A DNA stretch of 64,000 bases from Panacagrimonas sp052389915 (GCA_052389915.1 JBQTHL010000031.1:1-64000); one strand, 5' to 3'; positions 25,919 through 34,982 are shown, counted from the first letter of the stretch. Notes: a model not told the origin generated them from the sequence alone. Numbers and translations: made by a program.

Positions 25919-26613
25919 CAGACTTTTCCGCAGGCCAGATTCGCCGAAACGGCCACGTCCATGAGCTTGGGATTGGGCAACTTGAGGCCGTTCATGATCG
26001 CCACGTACTCGGCCTCGGACTTGCCGGCCAGACGCGGATTGGCTCGCTTCTCCTCGCCGATGCTCGACGCCGTCCAGCCCTTGTAGTCGTGCGCGGGATA
26101 CAGCGTGGTTTCGTCCGGCAGCCTGAACAGCTTGTTGACGATGGAGTCCCAGGACTTGTGCGGATCGCCGCCCTGAAAATCCGTGCGGCCGCTGCCGCGG
26201 ATCAGCAGCACGTCGCCGGTGAAGACGGCTTCTGGCTTCGCCGGATTGAGCAGAAAGCTGAAGGATTCGTCTGTATGGCCGGGCGTGTAGATAGCTTCAA
26301 GCCGGATGCCGTCCACATCGATCGTTTCGCCCTCACGCACGCTCTGCGACACGCACTGCGCCTTGGTGAACTCGCCCATGATCGTCACGCAACCGGTGTG
26401 TTCGCGCAGATCGCCGAGCGCCGTGATGTGGTCGGCGTGCGTGTGGGTGTCGATGGCGCGCACCAGCTTCAGGTCCAGGTCGCGGATCAGGCGCAGGTAG
26501 TCGTCCAGCTTCTCCTTGACCGGATCGACGATCACGGCCTCGCGCCCGCGTCCGGACGCCAGCACGTAGGTATAGGTGCTGGAGACGGGCTCGAACAACT
26601 GGCGAAAGATCAT
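25918..26613 (-). CDS. Persulfide dioxygenase (ETHE1-like MBL-fold)
   Basis: 231 residues, a metallo-beta-lactamase-fold protein of the ETHE1/persulfide dioxygenase type. The metal motif is THTHADH, with further ligands in TPGHTDES and FTGDVLLIRGSGRTDF and a late LYPAHDY. ETHE1 enzymes oxidise glutathione persulfide to sulfite and glutathione using a single Fe(II). There is no rhodanese domain. The start at 26613 is preceded by AAGGT; the 15 extra codons upstream lack support. It is the first gene of an operon with a SulP transporter, and its promoter carries a CsoR/CstR-type palindrome (26659-26687), which fits induction by reactive sulfur species. Confidence 0.9.
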   Translation of the reverse strand: MIFRQLFEPVSSTYTYVLASGRGREAVIVDPVKEKLDDYLRLIRDLDLKLVRAIDTHTHADHITALGDLREHTGCVTIMGEFTKAQCVSQSVREGETIDVDGIRLEAIYTPGHTDESFSFLLNPAKPEAVFTGDVLLIRGSGRTDFQGGDPHKSWDSIVNKLFRLPDETTLYPAHDYKGWTASSIGEEKRANPRLAGKSEAEYVAIMNGLKLPNPKLMDVAVSANLACGKV

Positions 26614-26658
26614 GGCGGATACCTTGAGTGGGACCCGGCTGAAATCGGGAACCCACAC

Positions 26659-26687
26659 ATTATGTACCCTATGGGGTATGCATTCAA
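26659..26687 (-). promoter_or_regulatory. Sigma70-like promoter with CsoR/CstR-like operator
   Basis: Read on the minus strand there is TTGAAT, a 17-base spacer and CATAAT, placed 46 bases before the persulfide dioxygenase start. The spacer contains the inverted repeat TACCC-N4-GGGTA (26665-26678 on the plus strand). CsoR-family repressors, including the persulfide sensor CstR, bind such C-tract/G-tract palindromes, and binding here would block RNA polymerase. No CsoR-family gene lies in the window. Confidence 0.6.
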
Positions 26688-26808
26688 AACAATTCCGGCG
26701 ATGCCGGCGGCAGCCTTTTTCAGGCTGCGACCTTCACCACCGTCTTGCCAACGTTCTGCGGTCGGTGCACAGATGGAAACAGAGCTGAGGTGCGCATGAG
26801 CATCAGCA

Positions 26809-26988
26809 TCAGGTTGCCGCAGCGTCGTCCAGCTTCACGAAATCGATCTTGTCGCGCACCGCGCACATCGGACAGGCCCAGGTCTCGGGCACGAGCTGCC
26901 AGGGCGTGCCCGGCTTGAAGCCTTCGTGCTCGTCACCCGTGTGTTCGTCGTATACGTAGTCACAGCCGGGACATCGATAGCGAGCCAT
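26809..26988 (-). CDS. Rubredoxin
   Basis: 59 residues with both iron-binding pairs, CPGCDYVYDE and CPMCAV, and the conserved GFKPGTPW and LVPETWACP segments. Rubredoxin passes single electrons from rubredoxin reductase to the di-iron centre of alkane hydroxylase. The ATG at 26988 has GGGAGG seven to twelve bases upstream; the TTG two codons earlier would leave no spacing and is rejected. The gene starts two bases after the alkB stop, so it is cotranscribed with its redox partner. Rubredoxin reductase is not in the window. Confidence 0.95.
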   Translation of the reverse strand: MARYRCPGCDYVYDEHTGDEHEGFKPGTPWQLVPETWACPMCAVRDKIDFVKLDDAAAT

Positions 26989-26990
26989 TC

Positions 26991-28184
26991 TCAACCTCCC
27001 GGCTGCACGGTTTCACGGACGCCGTATCGGGCAAGAATCTTCTCGCGCTTGGACGGATCGATGTTGACCCGGGTGATGTCGCCACCGTAGACCTCGAGCA
27101 CGCGCGGGTCCATCACCGCGCGCCACAGCGGCGGGAAGTAGGCCAGGATGAAGCAGGTCGGGTAACCACCCGGCAACTCCGGCGCCTTGTCGCTGCGCAG
27201 CACCTGGTAGCGCCGCGTCGGCCGGGCGTGATGGTCCGAGTGGCGCTGCAAGTGGTAGACCATGAGGTTGGAAATCATGTGGTCGGCATTCCAGGAATGC
27301 TCCGGCCGGCAGCGCTCGTAACGACCGTCCGGCATCTTCTGGCGCAGCAGGCCGTAGTGCTCCAGGTAGTTGGAGGTGGAGAGAAACTGCCAGCCCCAGA
27401 TCGTGGAAATCAGCAGGAACGGAATCAGCACAACGCCGAAATACGCCAGCGCGCCGCCGTACAGCACCGCCGTGATGGCGAAGGATTGCAGCAGTTCGTT
27501 CTGCGTGCTCCACACGCCCACGCCCTTGCGTTCCAGCCGCACTTTCTCGTCGTGCCAGGCGCGGCCGATGGCGCCGGGAATTTCGCGCTGCACGAAGGCG
27601 TACAGCGTTTCTCCGAAGCGCGCCGACGCGGGATCCGGCGGCGTGGCCACATCCTTGTGGTGACCGCGGTTGTGCTCCGCAGAGAAATGGCCGTAAGCCG
27701 GAACCGCCAGGACGATCTGGGCCAGGCGCTTCTCGAAGGTATTGGTCTTGTGGCCGATCTCGTGGCCGACCACGAGCGCGAGGCCATTGGTGAGCGCCAC
27801 GCCGAGCGACACGCCCAGATAGCCAACCCAGCCGTATCCCTGCGTCGAAACGGCCCAGGCGCCGACCAGCCAGGTCACGTAGAACAGCGGGATGGAGGCG
27901 TACACCACTAACTTGTAGTAGCCATCGGATTCCAGCCTCGCGATCGCCTCGTCCGGCGGATTTTTCGAATCCCGCCCGACGAGATAATCCGCGACCGGCA
28001 GGAACACGTACCAGAGAAAGGCCGTGAGCCAGAGGTAGGCCGAGTGCCCGGTGGTCTGCGTCAGCGCAATGCCGACGATGGGAGAAACAGCGACGAACAA
28101 CGGAAGCCACCACCAGAATCGCTTGTGGTCGCGGTACGCCGTGGCGGGTGGTGTGTTGCCGGCAGTCTCGAATGCTGTACCCAT
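26991..28184 (-). CDS. alkB: Alkane 1-monooxygenase (AlkB)
   Basis: A 397-residue integral membrane non-haem di-iron monooxygenase. The histidine boxes are all present: HEIGHK, EHNRGHHKDVATP, a NYLEHYG segment and LQRHSDHH. About six membrane helices lie in the first 250 residues, starting with FWWWLPLFVAVSPIVGIAL. AlkB hydroxylates the terminal carbon of medium-chain alkanes with O2 and electrons from rubredoxin. The start at 28184 has AAGGAGA at ideal distance. Rubredoxin is encoded immediately downstream. Some AlkB relatives act on other hydrophobic chains, so the alkane substrate is inferred from the family. Confidence 0.95.
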   Translation of the reverse strand: MGTAFETAGNTPPATAYRDHKRFWWWLPLFVAVSPIVGIALTQTTGHSAYLWLTAFLWYVFLPVADYLVGRDSKNPPDEAIARLESDGYYKLVVYASIPLFYVTWLVGAWAVSTQGYGWVGYLGVSLGVALTNGLALVVGHEIGHKTNTFEKRLAQIVLAVPAYGHFSAEHNRGHHKDVATPPDPASARFGETLYAFVQREIPGAIGRAWHDEKVRLERKGVGVWSTQNELLQSFAITAVLYGGALAYFGVVLIPFLLISTIWGWQFLSTSNYLEHYGLLRQKMPDGRYERCRPEHSWNADHMISNLMVYHLQRHSDHHARPTRRYQVLRSDKAPELPGGYPTCFILAYFPPLWRAVMDPRVLEVYGGDITRVNIDPSKREKILARYGVRETVQPGG

Positions 28185-28366
28185 CGCTTTTCTCCTTCGA
28201 TCTGTGTCTCGTTTCGGGCACACGCCCGAGTCGCGCCATCGCCTCGAAAACGGAATCGACAGCTACGCGCCACAAGTATGCGAGCGCGGTGCCGGGGTAA
28301 ATTGATTGCGCGTGCACTTCATAGGACGAACCGTGCACACGGACCCAATCCCGGCGATAGGGTCGA

Positions 28367-28645
28367 TCACGCGGCAGCGTGGCGACTTCCGTACAAATAC
28401 CGCACGCCGGACGCTCCCACTTCCTCCCGATGCACCTGTCCCAAATGCATCACGAAGACATCGCCCGGCCCGCAGTGCTGCGCCCCGCCATCGCCCGTGA
28501 TCGTCATCTCGCCCGACAAGACCAATCCTCTTACCTCGAAGGGGTGCGTGTGGTCGTGATTGACGAGTCCCGGCGTGTATTGGCCGGCGATGGCCGATCC
28601 GAACCCGTCCCGAATCAGTTCGTCCTGAAATAGCTGCGTGTCCAT
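28367..28645 (-). CDS. Cupin domain protein
   Basis: A 92-residue single cupin. Motif 1 is HDHTHPFEVRGLVLSGE with the metal-binding His and Glu, and motif 2 is PGDVFVMHLGQVH. Small cupins of this kind may be dioxygenase-like enzymes or ligand-sensing modules. The start at 28645 has TGGAGGAG upstream; the longer frame upstream lacks support. It lies upstream of alkB on the same strand with a 180-base gap that must hold the alkB ribosome binding site and perhaps its own promoter. A functional link to alkane oxidation is possible but unproven. Confidence 0.82.
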   Translation of the reverse strand: MDTQLFQDELIRDGFGSAIAGQYTPGLVNHDHTHPFEVRGLVLSGEMTITGDGGAQHCGPGDVFVMHLGQVHREEVGASGVRYLYGSRHAAA

Positions 28646-28848
28646 CGCTCCTCCATTGTTCGCATGCACCAAGAAGGATAATCGAACGAAATCGAAACGG
28701 AGTCTCGTCATAGGCATCGCCCTACATGGACGATTTCTAAAATCGGGTAGACGAACCGGATAGACGCCGTGCGACCGCGCGACCAAGATGCCGATAGCGT
28801 CCGCTTTCGGGCAGGCGCCGAGCCGAAAAAGCCAACGAGGAAATCAGG

Positions 28849-30060
28849 ATGACGGAATCCGCGACGAACGCCGCACCCCCGCGCACCGTGGAAGCTCTGC
28901 TGGCGGCGGCCACCGCCGAGACGGGCCTGGAAGATTTTGGCGACCGCCACTTCATGACCGGTCTGAGCGCCTTCGTACACGCGCTGCCAGGAGAGGCTGC
29001 GCTCAACGCGGTGGGCGATCAGATGGTGTACGGCGGCATTCATCGTCTGCTTTGCAATCGCTTGCGGTACGCGCGCGACGTCAAGCTCCACCCGAAAATT
29101 CTCGATGAGAAGATCGTCAAGCCGATCGTCATCCTTGGCCTGCCGCGCACCGGCACCTCGAAGCTTCAGCGCGTGATGTCGGCCGATCCCGAGGTGCAGC
29201 GCCTCGACTTCTGGCGCACGATCAATCCGGCCCCGTTCCCTGGCGAGGAGCCGGGAAATCCATCGGGGCGCATCGCCGCGGCACTGGTTGTGGAGCAGAC
29301 GCTCGCGACGATGTTCCCTGGCTGGATGGCGCGTCATCCGATGGAGGCGCTGGAGCCGGACGAAGAGTTGCACATCATGGATGGTTCGTTCGAGTGCGTG
29401 ATCGCCTGGCTGTTCTCGCGCACGCCCTCGTACTACGCATACATCTCGAAGTGCGATCCGAAGCCGATGTACCGGCACCTGCACCAGCAGTTGCAGTACC
29501 TGCAGTGGCAGGATGGCGGCGCACGCGGCCGACCCTGGATCATGAAGTCGCCGGTGCACATCGGTGCGTTGCCGACCTTGCTGGAAACTTTTCCGGACGC
29601 GATCCTCGTGCACTGCCACCGCGACTTGCAGAAGGTGATTCCATCCTTCGCCTCGCTGATAGAGGAAGGCCGCAAGATCGGCAGCGACAACGTCGATCCG
29701 GTCGAAGTCGGCCGCGACATGTGCGAGTACTGGGCGACCTCGCTGGACCGCTACATGGCGGATCGCGAGAAGCTGCCGGCGGGCCGCATCCTGGATATCG
29801 CCTTTACGGACATCTGCGCCGACGTGGTGGCTGTCATCCGCCGCATCTACGCGGCCGCCGGTCGACCCGTCACGGCAGCAGCCGTGGCCGCGTTCGAGGA
29901 CTACGACGCACGCCGACCCGAGCATCATTTCGGCAAGTACGAATACTCGGCCGCACATTACGGCTACACCGCCGAAATGATCGACCGGCGTTTCGCCGCC
30001 TACCGCAAGCGCTTCATCGATTCCGGCCGTATGGCCTTCAAGGAGACTGCCCGTGGCTGA
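28849..30060 (+). CDS. Sulfotransferase family protein
   Basis: 403 residues. The PAPS 5'-phosphate loop is GLPRTGTSKL (about 98-107), followed by the family pattern WRTINPAP, a PWIMKSPVHI strand and VHCHRDLQKVIPS, which carries the 3'-phosphate-binding Arg. It belongs to the large bacterial sulfotransferase group with a helical N-terminal region before the P-loop. It should transfer a sulfo group from PAPS to a hydroxyl or amine acceptor; related bacterial enzymes are often near lipid and steroid genes. GAGG lies eight bases before the ATG. The next gene overlaps its stop by eight bases, so they are translationally coupled. Confidence 0.87.
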   Translation: MTESATNAAPPRTVEALLAAATAETGLEDFGDRHFMTGLSAFVHALPGEAALNAVGDQMVYGGIHRLLCNRLRYARDVKLHPKILDEKIVKPIVILGLPRTGTSKLQRVMSADPEVQRLDFWRTINPAPFPGEEPGNPSGRIAAALVVEQTLATMFPGWMARHPMEALEPDEELHIMDGSFECVIAWLFSRTPSYYAYISKCDPKPMYRHLHQQLQYLQWQDGGARGRPWIMKSPVHIGALPTLLETFPDAILVHCHRDLQKVIPSFASLIEEGRKIGSDNVDPVEVGRDMCEYWATSLDRYMADREKLPAGRILDIAFTDICADVVAVIRRIYAAAGRPVTAAAVAAFEDYDARRPEHHFGKYEYSAAHYGYTAEMIDRRFAAYRKRFIDSGRMAFKETARG

Positions 30061-31243
30061 TTTGATGACCGGCAAACTCAGCAGTCTGGGTTTTGCCACG
30101 CCCGCCATCTGGCGCGAGATCGCTCGCGTGATGGGCGAGATGGAAACCCTGGTCTGGAACGACCCGCTGGTCAAGGACGATCTGACCCGCGCCGAGGGCG
30201 TGCGGTATCTCACGCGCCTGATCGCCAGCGCCTTGCCGATGTCGGTGGAACTCTGGACGCCGGACTATCCGCAATTCCTCACTTTTCTGAACACGCGCAT
30301 CCACTGGGGTCTGCCCGCGACCGACTGCCACTACCAGTGGGCGCCGGTGCATGGCGACAACGTCTATCGCATCAGCGGCGATCGCGGCACTGCGCGCATC
30401 TTCGACGTGGAGACCCGCAAGAACCACTTCGCGCACATCGCGGACTGGACCCTGCACGACCGTCTGCCGACCTGCGAAGTCGGCCCCAACAACCATGTCG
30501 ACATCGTGCTCAGCCGCCAGCGGCCGATGGATGCGCGCAACTGGGTCCAGCTCGCCGAAGGCCCGGGCAACATCATCTACCGCCAGTACTACTACGACTG
30601 GAATACCGAGCAGCCCGCGCGCCTCGTCATCGTCAACGAGAACGCAAAATACCCGCCGCCGGCACTGACCGCCGCCGCCATCGCGGAGCGCATGGAGCTG
30701 TTCTGCGACTGGCTGCGCGATGTGCCCAAGCGCTTCCAGCAGGTCGTCAACACCTACTACGCCGCGCCGGCCAACTCCATGGTGTTCGACACCATCGAGT
30801 TCGGCTGGAAGTCGCTCAAGTACGGCAAGGGCCTCTACCAGTGCGCGCCGGACGAGGCGCTGATTCTCGAAGTGAAACTGCCCAGGACGCATTACTGGAG
30901 CATCCAGTTGTGCAGCCACTTCTGGGAGGCGCGCGACTACCACCTGCGCCAGACCTCGCTCAACGGCCATCAGGCGCAGATCGACGACGACGGCATGTTT
31001 CGAGCCGTCATTTCTCACAGCGATCCGGGTATCGCGAACTGGCTGGACGCGGGCGGCCACGAGCAGGGTCTGCTCGCAATCCGCTACTACGAGCCGGATT
31101 CGACGCCGATTCCCAGCATGCGCCGCGTCAAGCTGTCGCAGGTCCGCGAGTTGTTGCCGCCGACGCCAGCGATCTCCAACGAGGCGCGGCAGAAAACCCT
31201 GCGTGACCGCGCCTGGTCCACCGCGCGTCTAGGCCGCGAATAA
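30053..31243 (+). CDS. DUF1214 domain protein
   Basis: 396 residues, mostly soluble. The C-terminal part (about 230-360) matches the DUF1214 pattern with LPRTHYWSIQLCSHFW and LAIRYYEPDS; the N-terminal part (REIARVMGEMETLVWNDPLV) is helical. No catalytic motif is recognisable. The GTG start at 30053 lies inside the sulfotransferase gene, preceded by AAGGAG at good distance; an ATG at 30065 is the alternative. It is sandwiched between a sulfotransferase and an SDR gene in one operon, which suggests it handles the same hydrophobic substrate. Its function is unknown. Confidence 0.75.
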   Translation: MADLMTGKLSSLGFATPAIWREIARVMGEMETLVWNDPLVKDDLTRAEGVRYLTRLIASALPMSVELWTPDYPQFLTFLNTRIHWGLPATDCHYQWAPVHGDNVYRISGDRGTARIFDVETRKNHFAHIADWTLHDRLPTCEVGPNNHVDIVLSRQRPMDARNWVQLAEGPGNIIYRQYYYDWNTEQPARLVIVNENAKYPPPALTAAAIAERMELFCDWLRDVPKRFQQVVNTYYAAPANSMVFDTIEFGWKSLKYGKGLYQCAPDEALILEVKLPRTHYWSIQLCSHFWEARDYHLRQTSLNGHQAQIDDDGMFRAVISHSDPGIANWLDAGGHEQGLLAIRYYEPDSTPIPSMRRVKLSQVRELLPPTPAISNEARQKTLRDRAWSTARLGRE

Positions 31244-31270
31244 ATCATCCATCACGAGGAGTACATCCAG

Positions 31271-32050
31271 ATGTCGAACATCGAAAAGATTTTTTCCCTC
31301 AAGGGCAAGACCGCCATCGTCACCGGCGCCGGCTCGGGCATGGGCCGCCGCTTTGCCGCAACGCTCGCCGACGCGGGCGCCACCGTGATCTGCGCCGCGC
31401 GCCAGAAGGGGCGTATCGAGGAAGTCGCGGCCGGCATCAAGCAGGCCGGCGGCAAGGCCTTTGCCGTGGCGGTGGACGTGAGCAACACCGACAGCGTCGA
31501 GCACCTGTTCGACCAAGCGCAGACGCTGAGCGGCGGCCTCGTCAACGTGCTGGTCAACAGCGCCGCGCAGATCGACTTCGGGCCTTTTCCAGCGGTCACC
31601 GACGAGGGCTGGCAGAACCTGGTCAACACCAATCTACTGGGCACCATGCGTACCTGCCGCACCTTCTCCACGCGCCTGATCGCGGCGGGCAAGCCGGGCA
31701 GCATCGTCAACATCACTTCGGTCACCGGCGAGCAGGTGATGATGGGCATCCCCATCTACGGTTCGCTAAAGGCCGCGGTGAACCATCTGACGCGCTCGAT
31801 GGCGCGCGACATGTTCGACCACAAGATCCGCTGCAACGCAATTGCGCCGGGCTATTTCCAGACCGAGATGGTCTCTGGCTACTTCGAGACGGACGCCGGC
31901 AAGGCCGACATCCAGCGCCTGCCGCTGAAGCGTGTGGGCGATGTGAGCGAACTCGACGGCCCGCTGCTGTTGCTGGCCAGCGACGCCGGCTCCTACATCA
32001 ACGGCGCGATCCTGTCGGTCGATGCCGGCCAGGTGATCCAGTTGTTGTAG
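31271..32050 (+). CDS. Short-chain dehydrogenase/reductase
   Basis: A 259-residue classical SDR. The cofactor motif is TGAGSGMG (18-25), with the NSAA structural motif, the catalytic Ser in NITSVTG and the YxxxK pair in YGSLKAAV. The residue after the second strand (CAARQKGR) favours NADP by its arginines. It oxidises or reduces a hydroxyl/keto group. GAGGAG lies about ten bases upstream of the ATG. It is the last gene of the sulfotransferase/DUF1214/SDR operon; the gap to the previous gene is only 27 bases. Confidence 0.9.
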   Translation: MSNIEKIFSLKGKTAIVTGAGSGMGRRFAATLADAGATVICAARQKGRIEEVAAGIKQAGGKAFAVAVDVSNTDSVEHLFDQAQTLSGGLVNVLVNSAAQIDFGPFPAVTDEGWQNLVNTNLLGTMRTCRTFSTRLIAAGKPGSIVNITSVTGEQVMMGIPIYGSLKAAVNHLTRSMARDMFDHKIRCNAIAPGYFQTEMVSGYFETDAGKADIQRLPLKRVGDVSELDGPLLLLASDAGSYINGAILSVDAGQVIQLL

Positions 32051-32054
32051 GTCA

Positions 32055-32092
32055 GGCTTCAGCGCGACCTGCTTCCCGGGACGCCTGAAGCC
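32055..32092. terminator. Possible terminator hairpin between convergent genes
   Basis: Arms ggcttcag and ctgaagcc (8 bp) enclose 22 bases between the SDR and paaJ genes, which converge. No T-run follows, so this is a weak prediction. Confidence 0.35.
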
Positions 32093-32121
32093 ACATTGCC
32101 CATCTTTACGACTCAGGAATA

Positions 32122-33327
32122 TCAGACGCGCTTCAGAATCAGTGCGATGCCTTGTCCCACGCCGATGCACATCGTGCACAGCGCGTAACTGCCCTGGATG
32201 CGTTCGAGCTGATTGAGCGCCGTCGTCACCAGGCGCGCGCCAGAAGCACCCAGCGGGTGGCCGATGGCGATGGCGCCGCCGTTGGGATTCACATGCTCGG
32301 CGTCGTCGGGCAGTCCGAGGTCGCGCGTCACTGCCAGGCCCTGCGCGGCGAAGGCCTCGTTGAGTTCGATCACGTCCATCTGGCTGAGCTTGAGCCCGGC
32401 CAGTTCCAGCACCTTGCGTGTTGCGGGTGCAGGGCCGAAGCCCATGATGCGCGGCTCCAGTCCCACCGTTGCCATCGCGATCACTCGGGCACGCGGCTTC
32501 AGACCGTAGCGCGTCGCCGCAACCTCGGAGGCCAGCAGCACGGCGCAGGCGCCGTCGTTGACACCGGAGGCGTTGCCGGCGGTCACCGTGCCGCCTTCCT
32601 TCACGATGCCCTTGAGCTTGGCCAGCATTTCCAAGGTGGTGTCGGGTCGCGAATGTTCGTCGGTGCGGAAGAACTTGGTCTCTCCCTTTTTTTGAAGAAG
32701 TGCGACCGGCACGATCTCGCGCTCGAAGAAACCGGCCGCGTTGGACCTGGCCCAGCGCTGCTGGCTGCGCAGCGCAAACAAGTCCTGGTCGGCGCGCGCG
32801 ATGCCGAACTGCTCGGCCACGTTCTCCGCGGTCTCGGGCATGGAGTCGATGCCGTAGCGGCTCTTGAGTAGCGGGTTAACGAAGCGCCAGCCGATGGTGG
32901 TGTCCTCGATCTTGGCCGTGCGCGAAAACGCCGAGTCGGCCTTGCCCATCACGAAGGGCGCGCGCGTCATGCTCTCCACGCCGCCCGCGATCATCAGCTC
33001 GACCTCACCGGACTTGATGGCACGCGCGGCGATGCCGACCGCGTCGAGACTCGATCCGCACAACCGGTTGAGTGTCACGCCGGGCACGTCCTGCGGCAGG
33101 CCTGCCAGCAGCGCGGCCATCCTCGCGACGTTACGATTGTCCTCGCCCGCCTGGTTGGCGCAGCCGTAGATCACGTCGTCCACCGCGGCCCAGTCCACAC
33201 CGGGGTTGCGCTTGACGAGTTCGGCGATGGGCAGCGCCGCGAGATCGTCGGTGCGCACACCGGCGAGCGAGCCGCCGTAACGGCCGAAGGGGGTGCGAAT
33301 GGCATCGCAGATGTAGGCGTGTTTCAT
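32122..33327 (-). CDS. paaJ: 3-oxoadipyl-CoA / 3-oxo-5,6-dehydrosuberyl-CoA thiolase
   Basis: A 401-residue degradative thiolase. Cys90 lies in NRLCGSSLDAV, the His motif is GGAIAIGHPLGASG and the second Cys is in CTMCIGVGQG. The RTPFGRYGG start and NQAGEDNRNVARM segment are typical of PcaF/PaaJ. PaaJ cleaves 3-oxoadipyl-CoA and the dehydrosuberyl intermediate to acetyl-CoA and shorter products in phenylacetate breakdown. Its position next to paaK supports PaaJ rather than PcaF, although the two cannot be separated by sequence alone. Confidence 0.88.
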   Translation of the reverse strand: MKHAYICDAIRTPFGRYGGSLAGVRTDDLAALPIAELVKRNPGVDWAAVDDVIYGCANQAGEDNRNVARMAALLAGLPQDVPGVTLNRLCGSSLDAVGIAARAIKSGEVELMIAGGVESMTRAPFVMGKADSAFSRTAKIEDTTIGWRFVNPLLKSRYGIDSMPETAENVAEQFGIARADQDLFALRSQQRWARSNAAGFFEREIVPVALLQKKGETKFFRTDEHSRPDTTLEMLAKLKGIVKEGGTVTAGNASGVNDGACAVLLASEVAATRYGLKPRARVIAMATVGLEPRIMGFGPAPATRKVLELAGLKLSQMDVIELNEAFAAQGLAVTRDLGLPDDAEHVNPNGGAIAIGHPLGASGARLVTTALNQLERIQGSYALCTMCIGVGQGIALILKRV

Positions 33328-33403
33328 CGGGTGGGCTTTTCTTGGATAGCGTTCAAGTTGGCGGAACGATTCGGTTACGGCCGCCAGTCGGAAAATTGGA
33401 AAC

Positions 33404-33497
33404 CGTCATGCCCGCGAAGGCGGGCATCCAGTTTTTCTCGCAGATCAACGGCTGCTTGTACGGTGAGACTGGATTCCCGCCTTCGCGGGAATGACGG
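33404..33497. repeat. Composite palindromic repeat, family B
   Basis: cgtcatgcccgcgaaggcgg at the left and attcccgccttcgcgggaat plus gacgg at the right, with a variable centre. It sits between paaK and paaJ, so it would lie in the paa mRNA if the two genes are cotranscribed. Confidence 0.8.
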
Positions 33498-33545
33498 ATG
33501 GGTGGTCATCTATTTCTCGCGCGGCCAGATTGCAAAAAGACAATT

Positions 33546-34868
33546 TCAAGTCAGCTTCGGTCGCTTGTCGATCACATGCCGCGCCTTGCCGGCCGAGCGC
33601 TCCATCGAGCCGGGCTCGTTCACGCACACGGCGACGGTGATGCCGACGTAGGTCTTCACGGCCTGTTTCAATGCCTGCGCGTAGCCCTGCCGTTCCTCCG
33701 CACAGGCCGTGCTCCAGGCCGGGTTCACTTCCACCGACACCGCCACCGTATCCAGATTGCCGTCGCGCGCGACCTCGATGAGGTAATGCGGCGCGAGCTG
33801 CGGAATCTTCAGAATCAGCTCCTCGATCTGCGTCGGAAACACGTTGACGCCACGGACGATGAGCATGTCGTCGGAGCGGCCGGTGATCTTGCCGATGCGA
33901 CGCATGGAGCGTGAGGTCGGCGGTAGCAGCCGGGTCAGATCGCGCGTGCGGTAGCGGATTACCGGCAGCGCCTCTTTCGTGAGCGAGGTGAACACCAGCT
34001 CGCCTTCTTCGCCGTCCGGCAATACCTCGCCGGTAACGGGGTTGATGATCTCGGGATAGAAATGGTCTTCCCAGATCACCGGCCCGTCCTTGCTCTCCAC
34101 GCATTCGCTCGCGACACCCGGTCCCATGACCTCCGACAGGCCGTAGATATCGACCGCATCGATATCCGCGCGCGTCTCGATCTCCTGGCGCATGGCGTTG
34201 GTCCAGGGCTCGGCGCCGAAGATGCCGGTACGCAGGCTGGACTTCGCCGGATCGAGACCCTGACGCTGGAACTCTTCGATGATGTTGAGCATGTACGAGG
34301 GCGTGACCATGATGATGTCCGGCCGGAAATCCTGGATGAGCTGGACCTGCTTTTCGGTCTGCCCGCCCGACATGGGAATCACTGTGCAACCCAGGCGCTC
34401 CGCGCCGTAATGCGCACCCAGCCCGCCAGTGAACAGGCCGTAGCCGTACGCCACATGCAGGATGTCGCCCGGCCCGCCGCCCGCGGCGCGGATGCTGCGC
34501 GCGACGACATCGGCCCAGGTGTCGATGTCCTTCCGGGTGTATCCGACCACGGTCGGCTTGCCGGTGGTTCCGCTGGATGCGTGCACGCGCACGACCTGCT
34601 CGCGCGGCACGGCAAACAGGTCGAACGGATAATTGTCGCGAAGATCCTTCTTGGTCATCAAGGGAAACTTCGCGAGATCGGACAGGCACTTCAGATCATC
34701 CGGATGCGCGCCCGCTTCATCGAATGCCTTCTTGAAATGCGGCACGTTGTCGTAGGCATGGCGTACCGACCATTTCATCCGTTCGAGTTGCAGCGACTTC
34801 AACTCGTCCTGGCTCGCGCGTTCGATCGGGTCCAGCGCTGCCGCTCGTGAGGCGTGTCGCATGGCCAT
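33546..34868 (-). CDS. paaK: Phenylacetate-CoA ligase
   Basis: A 440-residue adenylate-forming enzyme, the normal PaaK length. The ATP-binding loop is SSGTTGKPTVVGYT, further motifs are IFGAEPWTNAMR and DIYGLSEVMGPGV, and the C-terminal domain holds TGRSDDMLIVRGVNVFP. PaaK converts phenylacetate, ATP and CoA to phenylacetyl-CoA, the first step of the aerobic hybrid pathway. The start at 34868 is backed by AAGGAGA; residues upstream in the open frame are not conserved-looking. It lies downstream of paaI on the same strand. Confidence 0.95.
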   Translation of the reverse strand: MAMRHASRAAALDPIERASQDELKSLQLERMKWSVRHAYDNVPHFKKAFDEAGAHPDDLKCLSDLAKFPLMTKKDLRDNYPFDLFAVPREQVVRVHASSGTTGKPTVVGYTRKDIDTWADVVARSIRAAGGGPGDILHVAYGYGLFTGGLGAHYGAERLGCTVIPMSGGQTEKQVQLIQDFRPDIIMVTPSYMLNIIEEFQRQGLDPAKSSLRTGIFGAEPWTNAMRQEIETRADIDAVDIYGLSEVMGPGVASECVESKDGPVIWEDHFYPEIINPVTGEVLPDGEEGELVFTSLTKEALPVIRYRTRDLTRLLPPTSRSMRRIGKITGRSDDMLIVRGVNVFPTQIEELILKIPQLAPHYLIEVARDGNLDTVAVSVEVNPAWSTACAEERQGYAQALKQAVKTYVGITVAVCVNEPGSMERSAGKARHVIDKRPKLT

Positions 34869-34982
34869 AGGTTCTCCTTTCGTTTTCGGGCCGATACCGT
34901 CCGTGTGTGAATTGTTCCGACTACCGCGCTGTCCGCATGACGCCGGGTGCAGGCTGCACGCCTGCGCGTGCATTTGCGCGCT

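Noticed and set aside
28224..28366. Short plus-strand frames near the alkB start and cupin end
   Set aside because: They overlap real genes or lack start signals; no coding evidence.
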